The notes under the pieces: generated by a model
What the model was told of the DNA's origin: nothing
Databases searched by the model: none
The model's input: the letters and a program-made list of their open reading frames with translations, nothing else
Made by a program: the position numbers and the translations under genes
NCBI GenBank assembly: GCA_963828505.1
Contig: CAWHFM010000008.1
Coordinates: 45,873-109,872, forward strand
Direction of reading: 5' to 3'
DNA: 64,000 nt
DNA from: Bog-473 sp963828505
GTDB lineage: Bacteria > Actinomycetota > Acidimicrobiia > Acidimicrobiales > RAAP-2
Shown here: positions 8,062-16,740 of the stretch, one piece after another
How the letters are laid out: every line of letters starts with the position of its first letter
Numbering within the stretch: position 1 is the first letter of the stretch

Positions 8062-9468
8062 ATGCCGTCGCGCCGCCGCAGCGCCACGTCCACTTCGAAC
8101 TTCGGCGTGAGCCGGCGCGAGTCGCACGTGGCCGACGCGTTCTACGACCGCTTCGAGGCGCCCGAGCTGAGCGCGGACGAGCACGTGAACCCGCACGAGC
8201 CCGGGGTGCTGTGCCTGTGCGGCGACGCCCGGCGGATGGACGCCGTCGACGACGACTCGGTGGCCCTGGTCGTCACCTCGCCGCCCTACTTCGCCGGCAA
8301 GCAGTACGAGGAGGAGCTCGACCGCGAGGGCGTTCCCGGGTCGTACGTCGAGTACCTCGAGCTCCTGCGTGACGTCTTCGCCGAGTGCAAGCGTGTGCTC
8401 GAGCCGGGTGGGCGTATCGCCGTCAACGTGGCCAACCTCGGGCGCAAGCCGTATCGCAGCCTGGCGGCGGACGTCATGGCGATCGTGCAGGACGACCTCC
8501 ATCTCCTGCCGCGGGGTGAGATCGTGTGGCAGAAGGGAGAGGGCGCGAGCGGCTCCTGCGCCTGGGGGTCGTTCCGCTCGGCGGCCAACCCGGTGTTGCG
8601 CGACGTCACCGAACGCGTGGTCGTAGCCAGCAAGGGGCGCTTCGGGCGCGCCCTCAGCCCCAAGGCGCGGCGCGCCGCCGGACTGCCCCACGAGAGCACC
8701 GTGGCCGCGGACGACTTCATGGCGCTCACACTCGACGTCTGGGACTTCCCGCCCGAGAGCGCATTGCGGGTCCGGCATCCGGCCCCGTTCCCGGTGGAGC
8801 TGCCCCAACGGCTGATGGAGCTCTACACGTTCCGCGGCGACCTCGTAGTCGATCCTTTCTGCGGCTCGGGGTCGACGCTGATCGCGGCCCGGCGCAGTGG
8901 GCGCGACGCCGTGGGCTACGACCTCGACCCGGCGTACGTGGCACTGGCGGAGCAACGGCTCACCGCGGAGGCACCGCTGGACGGCGAGCTGCCGGCCGAA
9001 GTCGCCGGAGAGGGGGCGTCGGCGTCGGCGCTGGCCCGGGCGGCGATCGAGGCGGCAGGATTCTCCGACATACGCCCCAACACCCGTCTGCGGGGGATCG
9101 GTGTGGTGGTGAGCTTCTCGGCCCGTGACGCGGGCGGGCGGGCGTGGTACTTCGACGTGGCCGGTGCGAACTCGGGGTACCGCGGTGGCATGGCGCGCGC
9201 CGAGACGGTGTGGCGCACGCTCGGCCGGGCTCACGTCATGGCGGCGCGGGGGTTCGCTCCGCTCGTCGTCCTCACGACCCAGCTGCCCCGACCGGGAACA
9301 GAGGGAGACCGCGCTCTCCGGGCGGCAGGTCCAGGAGCGGTTTTCGACGCCGTCGACCTCGCCTCGCCGTCGGCACGGGAACGCCTGCAGGCCTACGGGC
9401 GCGAAGGGGCCGCCGCGCCCCTGCCGGGGTTCTGGCCGGCCGCGGACGTCGCGCCGGGCTCCGTATGA
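8062..9468 (+). CDS. Beta-class DNA N4/N6 methyltransferase with extra C-terminal domain
   Basis: 468 residues. The catalytic motif TSPPYF (residues 72-77) precedes the AdoMet motif DPFCGSGST (264-272), which defines the beta class that includes CcrM; the product is N6-methyladenine or N4-methylcytosine. The region between them should carry target recognition. Residues about 315-460 form an additional domain with AWYFDVAGANSGYRGG and PLVVLTTQLPRPG, not part of the methyltransferase fold; a nuclease-like or DNA-recognition fold is conceivable but I cannot name it. The gene leads a tight group: a 104-residue protein 4 bases downstream and a putative nuclease after that. This context suggests restriction-modification rather than an orphan enzyme. 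Confidence 0.88.
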   Translation: MPSRRRSATSTSNFGVSRRESHVADAFYDRFEAPELSADEHVNPHEPGVLCLCGDARRMDAVDDDSVALVVTSPPYFAGKQYEEELDREGVPGSYVEYLELLRDVFAECKRVLEPGGRIAVNVANLGRKPYRSLAADVMAIVQDDLHLLPRGEIVWQKGEGASGSCAWGSFRSAANPVLRDVTERVVVASKGRFGRALSPKARRAAGLPHESTVAADDFMALTLDVWDFPPESALRVRHPAPFPVELPQRLMELYTFRGDLVVDPFCGSGSTLIAARRSGRDAVGYDLDPAYVALAEQRLTAEAPLDGELPAEVAGEGASASALARAAIEAAGFSDIRPNTRLRGIGVVVSFSARDAGGRAWYFDVAGANSGYRGGMARAETVWRTLGRAHVMAARGFAPLVVLTTQLPRPGTEGDRALRAAGPGAVFDAVDLASPSARERLQAYGREGAAAPLPGFWPAADVAPGSV

Positions 9469-9472
9469 AGCG

Positions 9473-9787
9473 ATGAGCACGGTCGTCGCGTGTGCGGTCG
9501 TGCGCGACGATCCGCCTCGGGTGTTCGTGGCCCAGGATCTCGCCACCTTGAACTGGGTGCTCGCCTGTCAGCTCGTGGCCAACACCCCGGGCGGCGAGCT
9601 GGCCGCGGGCGAGCGCGACGCCTTGCGCCGGGCCCTGCGCGAGGAGCGCTGGGGGGACGCGGTGTTCGAGTTCATCTCGCGTACGGGTGTGGCCGTGGAC
9701 GTGTACGAGAGCACTGAACTTCACGTGGCAGCCGAAGCCGAAGTCGGGCCGCTCGAGCTGCAGCTCACCCCGTTGTTCGCGGACTGA
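9473..9787 (+). CDS. Small protein of unknown function linked to the methyltransferase
   Basis: 104 residues from ATG 9473, four bases after the methyltransferase stop, so translation is probably coupled. It is alternating alpha/beta with a hydrophobic N-terminus (STVVACAVVRDDPPRVFVAQ), a central helix-rich part rich in Glu and Arg, and an acidic C-terminus. It has no signal peptide and no DNA-binding motif that I recognise. Position suggests an accessory or specificity role in the same system. Function unknown. Confidence 0.7.
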   Translation: MSTVVACAVVRDDPPRVFVAQDLATLNWVLACQLVANTPGGELAAGERDALRRALREERWGDAVFEFISRTGVAVDVYESTELHVAAEAEVGPLELQLTPLFAD

Positions 9788-9835
9788 CGGCCGGGAACCG
9801 CGCCCTCCTGCGGGTAGCCATGGGAGGATGCCGAA

Positions 9836-11116
9836 ATGCCGAGCGACCGCACCACGGTGACCGAGCTCGGTACGGCTCTGGGCATGCTGGGAGGCGCCAC
9901 GGTGGACGAAGCGCTGAAGTCGCGCTCGGCGGTGATGCACAGCCTCTCCCCCGAACGGTGGAGCCACCTGCACCAGCTGCGCGACGGCGGCGCGTTCGAC
10001 GCCGAGTTCCACGCCGCCTGGGAGAACGGGCGGGCCTTCCTGGCCGCCGCCGACGGCCTGCGCGGGCGGATGCCGCGGGTGGTCGAATGGAAGGGGACCA
10101 TGCGGGCGCCCGGCGACGAGGTGGCGCCCGTGGACCTGCGGGTGGACCACGTCTACCTGATCAGCTGCAAGTACCTGTCGGACATCCTCTTCAACATGTC
10201 GCCGTCGCACGTCTTCGACGACCTGCTCGTCGGCGGTGGAGGACGGGGCGGTCGGAAGGCCGGGGGCGACGTCCCGTCCGAAAGCCCGCTCTCGGACGGG
10301 ACGGGCCGCGGCGGAGGTGATTGGTACGCCGAAGTGGCTCCCGCCGAGTACCAGGCGCTCTACGACGAGGTGCGGGCGGCCGTCGACGTAGCCGGCGGTT
10401 CGGGCACGCCTCCTGTCCCGGGCCGGGCCCGCACTGGAGCGGGCGGCAGGCGGGAGCGTCCGGGCACAGCCGCGCTCGTGCTCCCGGGACTGGGCGACGC
10501 CGTGGGGTCGGGCGGTCGTCCGGGCGGAGCAGCCGGGCCCGGTGGAGAGTCTGTGACCGCCATGGCGGACCGGATGCCCGCGGCGGCGCGAGCGGCACTG
10601 AGCCGCCTGCCGACGCGGGCGGTCGACCTCTCGGTGGAGCAGCGCGAGGCGCTCGCGACCTGGCTCAAGGGTGGGTGGCCCGGCGAAGCGAAGAAGGCCT
10701 ACCAGACGCTCTCGGACAGGGTCTCGTTCATGTCCGTCCGGCGCTGGGAATCGGCCATGGATCGGCACGGCGGCAGCGGCGAGGCCATGCTGTGGCGCCT
10801 GCTGCGCATGGGGAGCGCCCCGTACTTCGTCCTCGGTTCGTCGGCCACCCGCTCGCTCCGCCTGCGCATCGCCACGCCGTGGGACTGGCGCCAACACTTC
10901 TCCCTGATCACTGTGTTCATGACCGAACAGCGAGGCGGACAGCCGCGCGTGGGCTGGGAGGCTGTGGTGAGGGACCGCGCCACGTACGCGGTGTACGAGC
11001 TGGCCGGCCACATTGAGGTGCGGTGGAGCCACGGCCGGTTCGGCGGGCCGCCCGAGGCCAAGGGGTACCTGGACACGCGGCATCACCTCGTGCCCGGATA
11101 CTTCGCCCTGCGGTGA
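9836..11116 (+). CDS. Hypothetical protein, putative PD-(D/E)XK-like nuclease
   Basis: 426 residues, unrecognised as a named family. Residues 82-112 contain VEWKG then PVDLRVDHVYLISCKYL: an acidic residue, a beta hairpin and a terminal S-C-K, the layout of a degenerate PD-(D/E)XK nuclease core (Asp100 or Asp104, Lys112). Two low-complexity Gly/Arg/Pro-rich linkers (about 133-165 and 190-245) separate this from a C-terminal domain (about 250-426) rich in Trp and Arg. It follows the methyltransferase and the 104-residue gene on the same strand with a 48-base gap, and overlaps the next gene by GTGA. A restriction endonuclease is the natural hypothesis; the motif is weak. Confidence 0.55.
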   Translation: MPSDRTTVTELGTALGMLGGATVDEALKSRSAVMHSLSPERWSHLHQLRDGGAFDAEFHAAWENGRAFLAAADGLRGRMPRVVEWKGTMRAPGDEVAPVDLRVDHVYLISCKYLSDILFNMSPSHVFDDLLVGGGGRGGRKAGGDVPSESPLSDGTGRGGGDWYAEVAPAEYQALYDEVRAAVDVAGGSGTPPVPGRARTGAGGRRERPGTAALVLPGLGDAVGSGGRPGGAAGPGGESVTAMADRMPAAARAALSRLPTRAVDLSVEQREALATWLKGGWPGEAKKAYQTLSDRVSFMSVRRWESAMDRHGGSGEAMLWRLLRMGSAPYFVLGSSATRSLRLRIATPWDWRQHFSLITVFMTEQRGGQPRVGWEAVVRDRATYAVYELAGHIEVRWSHGRFGGPPEAKGYLDTRHHLVPGYFALR

Positions 11117-11742
11117 CCCCGGCAACGCCGCGAGCGCCAGGGGACGGATTCGACCCGGAGGCAGTGGCGCCTCCCCTGCACGTACCGGAACTGTCCGCCG
11201 GGCCCGTGGTTTTGCGACCCTTCGAGGTATCGGACCTCGGCCTCGTGCGCACGGCGGCGAAGGAATCCGACATCGTGGCCGTCTCGTCGGTGCCACGCCA
11301 CGACAGCGAGCTCGCCGGGCTCGATTTCATTGAGCGCCAGCACCGGCGCGCCCAGCTCGGCGACGGCTACTCGTTCGTCATCGCCCTGGGCCCCGAGCCG
11401 ACGCGAGGCGTGGGGTCGATCGGGCTGTGGCTCCACGAGATAGACAGCGGGCGGGCCTCAGTCGGCTACTGGATACTGGCCGAAGCGAGAGGCCGCGGCC
11501 TCGCGGCCTGGGCGTTGCGCGCCGTCGTGTCGTTCGCTTTCGGCCAGCTCACCATCCCGCGACTGCATCTCTTCGTGGAGCCCTGGAACGTGGCGTCGGC
11601 CCGAACGGCCGAGGCGGCGGGATTCCGGCGTGAGGCCCTGCTCCGCGACTGGGAGCGGATCGACGGGGAGCAGCGCGACGCCGAGAGCTTCGCCCTCCTC
11701 CGTCGCGAGTGGGACCCGGGGTGGATGATTTCTCTGGGGTGA
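11113..11742 (+). CDS. GNAT acetyltransferase (RimJ/RimL-like)
   Basis: 209 residues from GTG 11113, overlapping the preceding stop (GTGA). The RimJ/L-type elements LRPFEVSDL near the N-terminus, GSIGLWLHEIDSGRASVGYWI, ARGRGLAAWALRA (acetyl-CoA loop) and NVASARTAEAAGFRREALLR are all present. Such enzymes acetylate protein N-termini or small amines. The overlap ties it to the preceding cluster, although a role there is not evident. Confidence 0.88.
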   Translation: MTPATPRAPGDGFDPEAVAPPLHVPELSAGPVVLRPFEVSDLGLVRTAAKESDIVAVSSVPRHDSELAGLDFIERQHRRAQLGDGYSFVIALGPEPTRGVGSIGLWLHEIDSGRASVGYWILAEARGRGLAAWALRAVVSFAFGQLTIPRLHLFVEPWNVASARTAEAAGFRREALLRDWERIDGEQRDAESFALLRREWDPGWMISLG

Positions 11743-11853
11743 GCCGTCGGCGCGCGGCGATCTCAGAACCCGGGTGGAGCGGGGCGAGAGCGTCATGGGA
11801 GGCTGGGCCACCACGGCCGGTCCGGCAGGGGATGGACGACGGGAGGGACGCAA

Positions 11854-12669
11854 ATGCTGGTGCTGGTCGAGGTCACCGAAGGCGTAGCGACGGTCACGCT
11901 GAACCGGCCCGAGGCGAGGAACGCCATCTCGGCCGAGCTCAACCGCGAGCTCGACGCCACGATCGTCGAGCTGGACGGGCGTGCCGACGTCGGCTGCATG
12001 ATCCTCACCGGCACGGACCCCGCCTTCTGCGCCGGCATGGACCTCAAGTCGCTGGCCACCCAGGATCGATCGGACCTGCGCCAGCGAATGAACGCCCAAC
12101 TCGAGCACTTCGGGATCATCCCTCCTCGCCGCACCCCCATGATCGGCGCCGTCAACGGGTCGACGGTCACCGGCGGGCTGGAGCTGGCGCTCTCGTGCGA
12201 CTTCCTGATCGCGTCGGAGCGGGCGCGCTTTGCCGACACCCATGCCCGGGTGGGCGCCATGCCCGGAGCGGGCCTTACCATCCGCTTGCCCCAGGTGATC
12301 GGGATCGACCGGGCGCGGCGCATGAGCTTCACCGGGGACTTCATCGACGCCGGGACGGCGCTGGCCTGGGGGCTGGTGGTCGAGGTGGTGCCCCATGAGT
12401 ACCTCCTGGCGCGCGCCCGGGAGCTCGCCGCGGCCGTGGTCTCCATCCCGTCCGAGAACGTGCGCGAGGTCCGGCGCATGTACGAGGACGTGAGCGAGCT
12501 GGCCGGACCCGAGGCGTGGCAGGCGGAAGCGGCGTGGGCGCGCCAGTGGATGGCGGACCGCTTCGACCAGTCCCGACTGGCCGGAGAGCGTGAGCGCATC
12601 ATGGCCCGCGGCCGTGACCAGGCCGCGGCCGGGTCCGAGACCCCGGTGCCCGGAGACGCCGCCGAGTGA
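11854..12669 (+). CDS. Enoyl-CoA hydratase/isomerase family protein
   Basis: 271-residue crotonase. The N-terminal TLNRPEARNAIS, the oxyanion-hole segment CAGMDLKSLA and VNGSTVTGGLELALSCDFLIAS are diagnostic. Crotonases hydrate or isomerise acyl-CoA thioesters in fatty-acid, amino-acid or aromatic breakdown. A strong GGGAGGGA ribosome site precedes ATG 11854. The stop overlaps the start of an LLM oxidoreductase (GTGA), so both work in one pathway, probably acyl-CoA or sterol catabolism (inference). Confidence 0.92.
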   Translation: MLVLVEVTEGVATVTLNRPEARNAISAELNRELDATIVELDGRADVGCMILTGTDPAFCAGMDLKSLATQDRSDLRQRMNAQLEHFGIIPPRRTPMIGAVNGSTVTGGLELALSCDFLIASERARFADTHARVGAMPGAGLTIRLPQVIGIDRARRMSFTGDFIDAGTALAWGLVVEVVPHEYLLARARELAAAVVSIPSENVREVRRMYEDVSELAGPEAWQAEAAWARQWMADRFDQSRLAGERERIMARGRDQAAAGSETPVPGDAAE

Positions 12670-13700
12670 GGGTGTACGCGGGCATGGACCCGCGGCTGGA
12701 CCTGGCCGACGTGGCGGCGCACGCCACGAGGGTGGAGCGCCTCGGCTACGACGGCCTCCACGTGGCCGAGACGGTGCACGACGCCATGACAGTCGCCGCT
12801 TTGGCGGTCGAGCACACCGATCGCATCGTGGTGCGCACGAGCGTGGCCCTGGCCTTCGTCCGCAGCCCGACCTTGCTGGCCTATGCGGCCTGGGACCTCT
12901 CCAAGCTGAGCGGTGGGAGGTTCGAGCTGGGGCTGGGAACGCAGATCCGCCAGAACATCGAGGACCGCTACGCCGTGCCCTTCGGGGAAGACCCGGTAGG
13001 CCGGCTGGGAAGCTACGTCGGCGCGGTGAGGGCGGCGTTCGCCGCGTTCGCCACGGGCGCGGCACCTCGCTACGAGAGCGCGCACTACCGGGTGACGCGC
13101 ATGCAGCCCTACTTCAACCCGGGACCCGACACCGACACGGTGGCGCCGCCGATCTACCTCGGAGGGGTGCAGCACCGCGCCTGCGCGCTGGCGGGCGCCG
13201 TCGCTGACGGGTTCGTGACCCACCCGACGAACTCGAATCCGCGCTACCTGCTCGAACGGTGCCTACCCGCCCTGGCCGAGGGCGCGGAACATGCGGGACG
13301 CGACCTGCGGCACGACGGCTTTGAGCTGGTGGTCGGCACCAGCGTCGTGACCGGCAGGACCAGGGAGGCCGTCCTCACCGAGCGCGAACGCCAGCGCCGG
13401 CTGTTGGCCTTCTTGTACTCCACGCCGGCGTACGCGCCGACGCTCGAGCTCAACGGGTGGGAGGACCTCGGTCCGCGGCTACGCGACCTGATCCGCCACG
13501 ACCGCTGGGACGACCTCGGCCGCGTCCTCTCCGACGAGGTACTCGACGAGCTGGTGCCGTGCGGAACCTTCGACGAGCTCCCCGGCCTGTTGTTCGAACG
13601 CTTCGCCGGGCTCGGTCAAGGCATCACAGTCGCGGTGCCGGCCGACCCGGCCGACGACGACGCGTTCATGGCCGCGGTCGCCGCCATCCGAGAGGGGTGA
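12666..13700 (+). CDS. LLM class F420-dependent oxidoreductase
   Basis: 344 residues. LERLGYDGLHVAETVHD-type first strands, VALAFVRSPTLLAYAAWDLS and LSGGRFELGLGTQIRQNIE are the LLM signature, and IYLGGVQHRACALAGAVADG resembles TIGR03617-like F420 enzymes. Translational coupling to the enoyl-CoA hydratase (GTGA overlap) suggests a shared substrate route. The second LLM gene of the window; it is only a distant paralog of the one at 2122. Confidence 0.9.
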   Translation: MRVYAGMDPRLDLADVAAHATRVERLGYDGLHVAETVHDAMTVAALAVEHTDRIVVRTSVALAFVRSPTLLAYAAWDLSKLSGGRFELGLGTQIRQNIEDRYAVPFGEDPVGRLGSYVGAVRAAFAAFATGAAPRYESAHYRVTRMQPYFNPGPDTDTVAPPIYLGGVQHRACALAGAVADGFVTHPTNSNPRYLLERCLPALAEGAEHAGRDLRHDGFELVVGTSVVTGRTREAVLTERERQRRLLAFLYSTPAYAPTLELNGWEDLGPRLRDLIRHDRWDDLGRVLSDEVLDELVPCGTFDELPGLLFERFAGLGQGITVAVPADPADDDAFMAAVAAIREG

Positions 13701-13724
13701 GCGAGGCTCGACCGGTCGGCCGGT

Positions 13725-14624
13725 TCACCCCGCCATGGGGAAGATGAGCTCCTCTCCGGCCATGGCCTCGACGGCAGCGACTCGATCGGACTCGCCCATC
13801 CCGTCGTACCGCTCGGCCGCCGCCAGCACACGGGCCAACAGTGCGATGTCGCCGGGGGTGCAGAAGGCGTGGACGCCCGGTGTCGAGAGCGCGAAGTGCA
13901 CGCCGCGGTCGATCTCGCGGTCGCTGCCCTGTGGCTCGTACCACGAGGAGGCCCACCGCTCCGCGGTGGCAGGGCTCCCCGCCACCGCGTCAGCCAGGGG
14001 ACGGCCGTCGCGCCACCGCCGTCGCGCCACCGCCTTGATCGCCATCACTCCGACGTCCCGCTCGGCGCACACCGCGAGCAGCTCCTCGGCCGGCTCGCGG
14101 TACTCGGGGCGTGACCACAGCGCCGGGTAGACGGGAAACATGACGGTATCGAGGTCGAAGCGGCGCAACGCCTCGAGGTGGGCGAGCGGAACCTCGAGGT
14201 CGTGGCCGGTGATCCCGGCGAAACGGGTGTGGCCGCGCTCGCGCAGTTCCAGAATGCGCTCGATCGCATCCGAGCGCCGGTCCAGCTCGGCCACGGAGGT
14301 CACGGCATGGGCCTGGTAGAGATCCAGCACCTCGGCGTGCAGCAACCGACGGGTGGTGTCGAACTGATCGGTCACCCCGTCCGGGTTGGCGCGCAGGGTC
14401 TTGCCGGCGACGAACAGTTGGTCCTGCAGTCCGGCCAGGTGTGCCCCGACCACCGACTCCGCCGCGCCGTACTGCGGCGCGATGTCGAGGTGGTTCACCC
14501 CGCGCTCGAGAGCCAGGCGGAGCCAGTCACCGGCTTCTTCCACCGAGGCGGCCCAGCAAGCGGCGCCCCCGAGGACGGCCACACTGCTGTGGTGGCCGGT
14601 GCGGCCCAGCCGACGACGATCCAT
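13725..14624 (-). CDS. Aldo/keto reductase family protein
   Basis: 299-residue TIM barrel. The N-terminal LGRTGHHSSVAVLGGA, Asp47 and Tyr52 in HLDIAPQYGAAESVVG, Lys75 in FVAGKT and a His in LYQAHA form the usual D-Y-K-H tetrad. It should reduce aldehydes or ketones with NADPH in the cytoplasm. The gene is convergent with the LLM gene (25 bases between stops) and lies just past the VOC gene on the same strand. The substrate is unknown. Confidence 0.88.
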   Translation of the reverse strand: MDRRRLGRTGHHSSVAVLGGAACWAASVEEAGDWLRLALERGVNHLDIAPQYGAAESVVGAHLAGLQDQLFVAGKTLRANPDGVTDQFDTTRRLLHAEVLDLYQAHAVTSVAELDRRSDAIERILELRERGHTRFAGITGHDLEVPLAHLEALRRFDLDTVMFPVYPALWSRPEYREPAEELLAVCAERDVGVMAIKAVARRRWRDGRPLADAVAGSPATAERWASSWYEPQGSDREIDRGVHFALSTPGVHAFCTPGDIALLARVLAAAERYDGMGESDRVAAVEAMAGEELIFPMAG

Positions 14625-14649
14625 GGCGATCCCGACTCCCGTCCCCGAC

Positions 14650-15438
14650 TCAGCCGGCGCTTGCCTCTTCGGACTTTAGGGCCAGCACGTTGAACACGGC
14701 GCCGACGTTGTCCGCGATCACGGCGAATCGTCCCGGTTCGATGTCGGCCGGCCCCATGTACACAACGCCGCCGAGCTCCTTGGCCTTGGCCACGGTGGCG
14801 TCGGTGTCGCTGACGACGAAGTAGACACCCCAATTCGGGGGCATGTCGGCCGGCATTTCAGGCGTCTTCAGCATCATGCCGCCGACCGACTTCCCGCCCA
14901 GCTTCCACTCCGTGTACGCCGGCGGGCCCCCCGGGGCGCCCTGGTCCTCGGCGTCCCAGCCGAAGACGGCCTTGTAGAAAGCTTTCGACTTGTCGAGATC
15001 GGTCGTGAGGAGCTCGTTCCACCCGAAGGTCCCGGGCTCGTTCGCCAACTGAGCACCTATGTGCAACTTGGGCTGCCACAGCCCGATGACGGCGCCGAGC
15101 GGGTCGGCGAAGATCGCCATGCGCCCGACGTCCATGACGTCCATAGGCTCGACAAAGACGCTGCCACCGCCCGCCTTCGCTTTGGCGATCGTGTCTTCGG
15201 CGCTGTCCACGTTGACGTAGGTCATCCACGCCGGCGGAGAGTCGGGGTTCATCTGCGGCCCGATCCCGGCGACCGCCTTGCCGCCGAGCTCGCAGACCGA
15301 GTACCCACCGGCCTCGGGGGGTCCCTCGGGGCAGGTCCAACCGAAGAGCCCGCCGTAGAACTCCTTGGACTTGGCGAGATCAGGACTGCTCAGGTCGACC
15401 CACGAAGGCACCCCGTCGTCGTAGCGCTCGAACTCCAC
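14650..15438 (-). CDS. Tandem VOC (glyoxalase/bleomycin-resistance fold) protein
   Basis: 262 residues from GTG 15438, preceded by GGAGG at 7-base spacing. Two homologous VOC modules are visible: SWVDLSSPDLAKSKEFYGGLFGW (about 12-34) and ELLTTDLDKSKAFYKAVFGW (about 145-165). Each module ends in a DPLGAVIGLWQ or DNVGAVFNVL strand. Two-module VOC proteins bind metal or small ligands; many actinobacterial ones are annotated hydroxylases without proof. It is followed by the AKR gene on the same strand. No specific reaction is claimed. Confidence 0.9.
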   Translation of the reverse strand: MEFERYDDGVPSWVDLSSPDLAKSKEFYGGLFGWTCPEGPPEAGGYSVCELGGKAVAGIGPQMNPDSPPAWMTYVNVDSAEDTIAKAKAGGGSVFVEPMDVMDVGRMAIFADPLGAVIGLWQPKLHIGAQLANEPGTFGWNELLTTDLDKSKAFYKAVFGWDAEDQGAPGGPPAYTEWKLGGKSVGGMMLKTPEMPADMPPNWGVYFVVSDTDATVAKAKELGGVVYMGPADIEPGRFAVIADNVGAVFNVLALKSEEASAG

Positions 15439-15567
15439 CGTGCTACCTCCTTCTCGTGCGTCCCGTGCTTGCGTGCCGCAGTTCCGTACCCCGCCGGTTT
15501 CGACGCTACCTCCTCGGTCGCCCATCCGCACCGGCCGGAGTGAAAGGATCACCGGGATGACACAGCG

Positions 15568-16071
15568 GTGTGGAGCCAGGTGACCGCAGGCCCGATCGGC
15601 TCCCGTGTGGAGCAATTCGCCCAGGCGGTGGCCGAGCGCGTGGTCTCGCTGGTCCTCGATGCCATCGACATCAACGCCATCATCGACCGGGTCGATCTGG
15701 AGCGCGTCATAGAGAAGATCGACGTGAACAAGGTGGTCAGCGAGGTCGACATCGAGAGCATCATCGACCGGGTCGACCTCAACCAGGTGATCGACCGGGT
15801 CGACCTCGAGAAGGTGATTGAGAAGCTCGACATCAACGCCATCATCGAGAAGATCGACATCGACGCCCTAGTGGAGCACACGGAGCTCGGGTCGATCATC
15901 GCCCGATCGACGACCGGCATCCTGACCGAGATCCTCGACGTGATCAGGAGCCAGGGCGTCGGCCTCGACGACTTCATCCTGCGGTGGGGCAATCGACTGA
16001 TCGGGCGGGGCGGCCGTGTGAAAGGCTGGCCCGACGGCCCGCCGCTGCTGGTCGAGCGGGCCCCAGCGTGA
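15568..16071 (+). CDS. Nonapeptide-repeat protein coupled to RDD gene
   Basis: 167 residues. From about residue 34 to 114 there are nine consecutive 9-residue units beginning DINAIIDRV, DLERVIEKI, DVNKVVSEV, with consensus D-[IL]-[NE]-x-[IV]-[IV]-[DE]-[RK]-[IV]; a degenerate unit precedes them. The period suggests a regular helical or solenoid rod with one hydrophobic and one charged face. The C-terminal region has a short amphipathic stretch and no membrane span. GTG 15568 or 15580 is the start. The stop overlaps the RDD gene start (GTGA), so the pair likely forms a membrane-associated complex (inference). Similar repeats occur beside or in actinobacterial RDD proteins, to my knowledge uncharacterised. 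Confidence 0.75.
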   Translation: MWSQVTAGPIGSRVEQFAQAVAERVVSLVLDAIDINAIIDRVDLERVIEKIDVNKVVSEVDIESIIDRVDLNQVIDRVDLEKVIEKLDINAIIEKIDIDALVEHTELGSIIARSTTGILTEILDVIRSQGVGLDDFILRWGNRLIGRGGRVKGWPDGPPLLVERAPA

Positions 16072-16625
16072 CCACGGTGCCGGTGCCATCGGCCGCGCTG
16101 ACGGTCGGCCGCCAGGGCAATTACGCCGGCGCGGTCAGCCGGCTCGTCGCCTTCGCTGCGGACGTCGGCGCATCCTGGGGCCTCTACGCCATCGGTAGCG
16201 CGCTTTGGGACGCAGCGCAGAAGCTGGTCACGGGTCACAGCTACACACTGTTGAGCCACCGGATCCTCGCTCTCTGCATCCTGGTCGGATGGTATTTCCT
16301 CTACTTCAGCTATCAGTGGGCGGTGAGCGGCAAGACCGTCGGCATGGCCATCTTCGGCATTCAGGTCGTGACGACCGAGGGCCGCCCGATCGGCAAGCGC
16401 CAAGCCGTGCTCCGCACCCTCGGCCTCGGCCTCACCATTCTCACGCTCGGCATCGGTTTCCTCGGCATCGTCTACCAGCGCGAGCGCCGCGCCCTCGACG
16501 ACTTCGTCGCCGGAACCGCCGTCGTCTACGACTGGGACGCCCGGGCCGCCCGGCTGCGCTGGCTGGCCCGCGAGGAGAGCGCCCACCAGCAAGCCAAGGC
16601 GGAGCGGGCCGAGCGGGTTGCCTGA
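16068..16625 (+). CDS. RDD family membrane protein
   Basis: 185 residues from GTG 16068. The RDD signature is seen as SRLVAFAADVGASWG in the first membrane segment; two further spans follow (ILALCILVGWYFLYFSY and ILTLGIGFLGIVY). SGKTVGMAIFGIQVV and RRALDDFVAGTAVVYDW are typical of the family, some members of which are proposed transporters. The C-terminus is a charged cytoplasmic tail. The last codons and stop lie within the tandem repeats at 16606-16680, so the C-terminal end may vary between strains. Confidence 0.9.
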   Translation: MTTVPVPSAALTVGRQGNYAGAVSRLVAFAADVGASWGLYAIGSALWDAAQKLVTGHSYTLLSHRILALCILVGWYFLYFSYQWAVSGKTVGMAIFGIQVVTTEGRPIGKRQAVLRTLGLGLTILTLGIGFLGIVYQRERRALDDFVAGTAVVYDWDARAARLRWLAREESAHQQAKAERAERVA

Positions 16626-16680
16626 ACCGGGCCGAGCGGGTTGCCCGAACCGGGCCGAACCGGGCCGAACCGGGCCGACA
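16606..16680. repeat. Short tandem repeats across the RDD stop
   Basis: GGGCCGAGCGGGTTGCC occurs at 16606-16622 and 16629-16645 (23-bp period). It is followed by about 3.3 copies of the decamer CGAACCGGGC from 16646. The RDD stop codon (16623-16625) lies between the two 17-mers. Replication slippage here would change the protein tail. Confidence 0.75.
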
Positions 16681-16740
16681 GGGCAGACCGGGCAGATCCG
16701 GCGCCGTCATGGCCGGCGATGGCGCCTACCATCCCGGGCC

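Noticed and set aside
16618..16740. N-terminal extension of the second enoyl-CoA hydratase
   Set aside because: It only translates the tandem repeats; ATG 16741 begins at the family's usual N-terminus.
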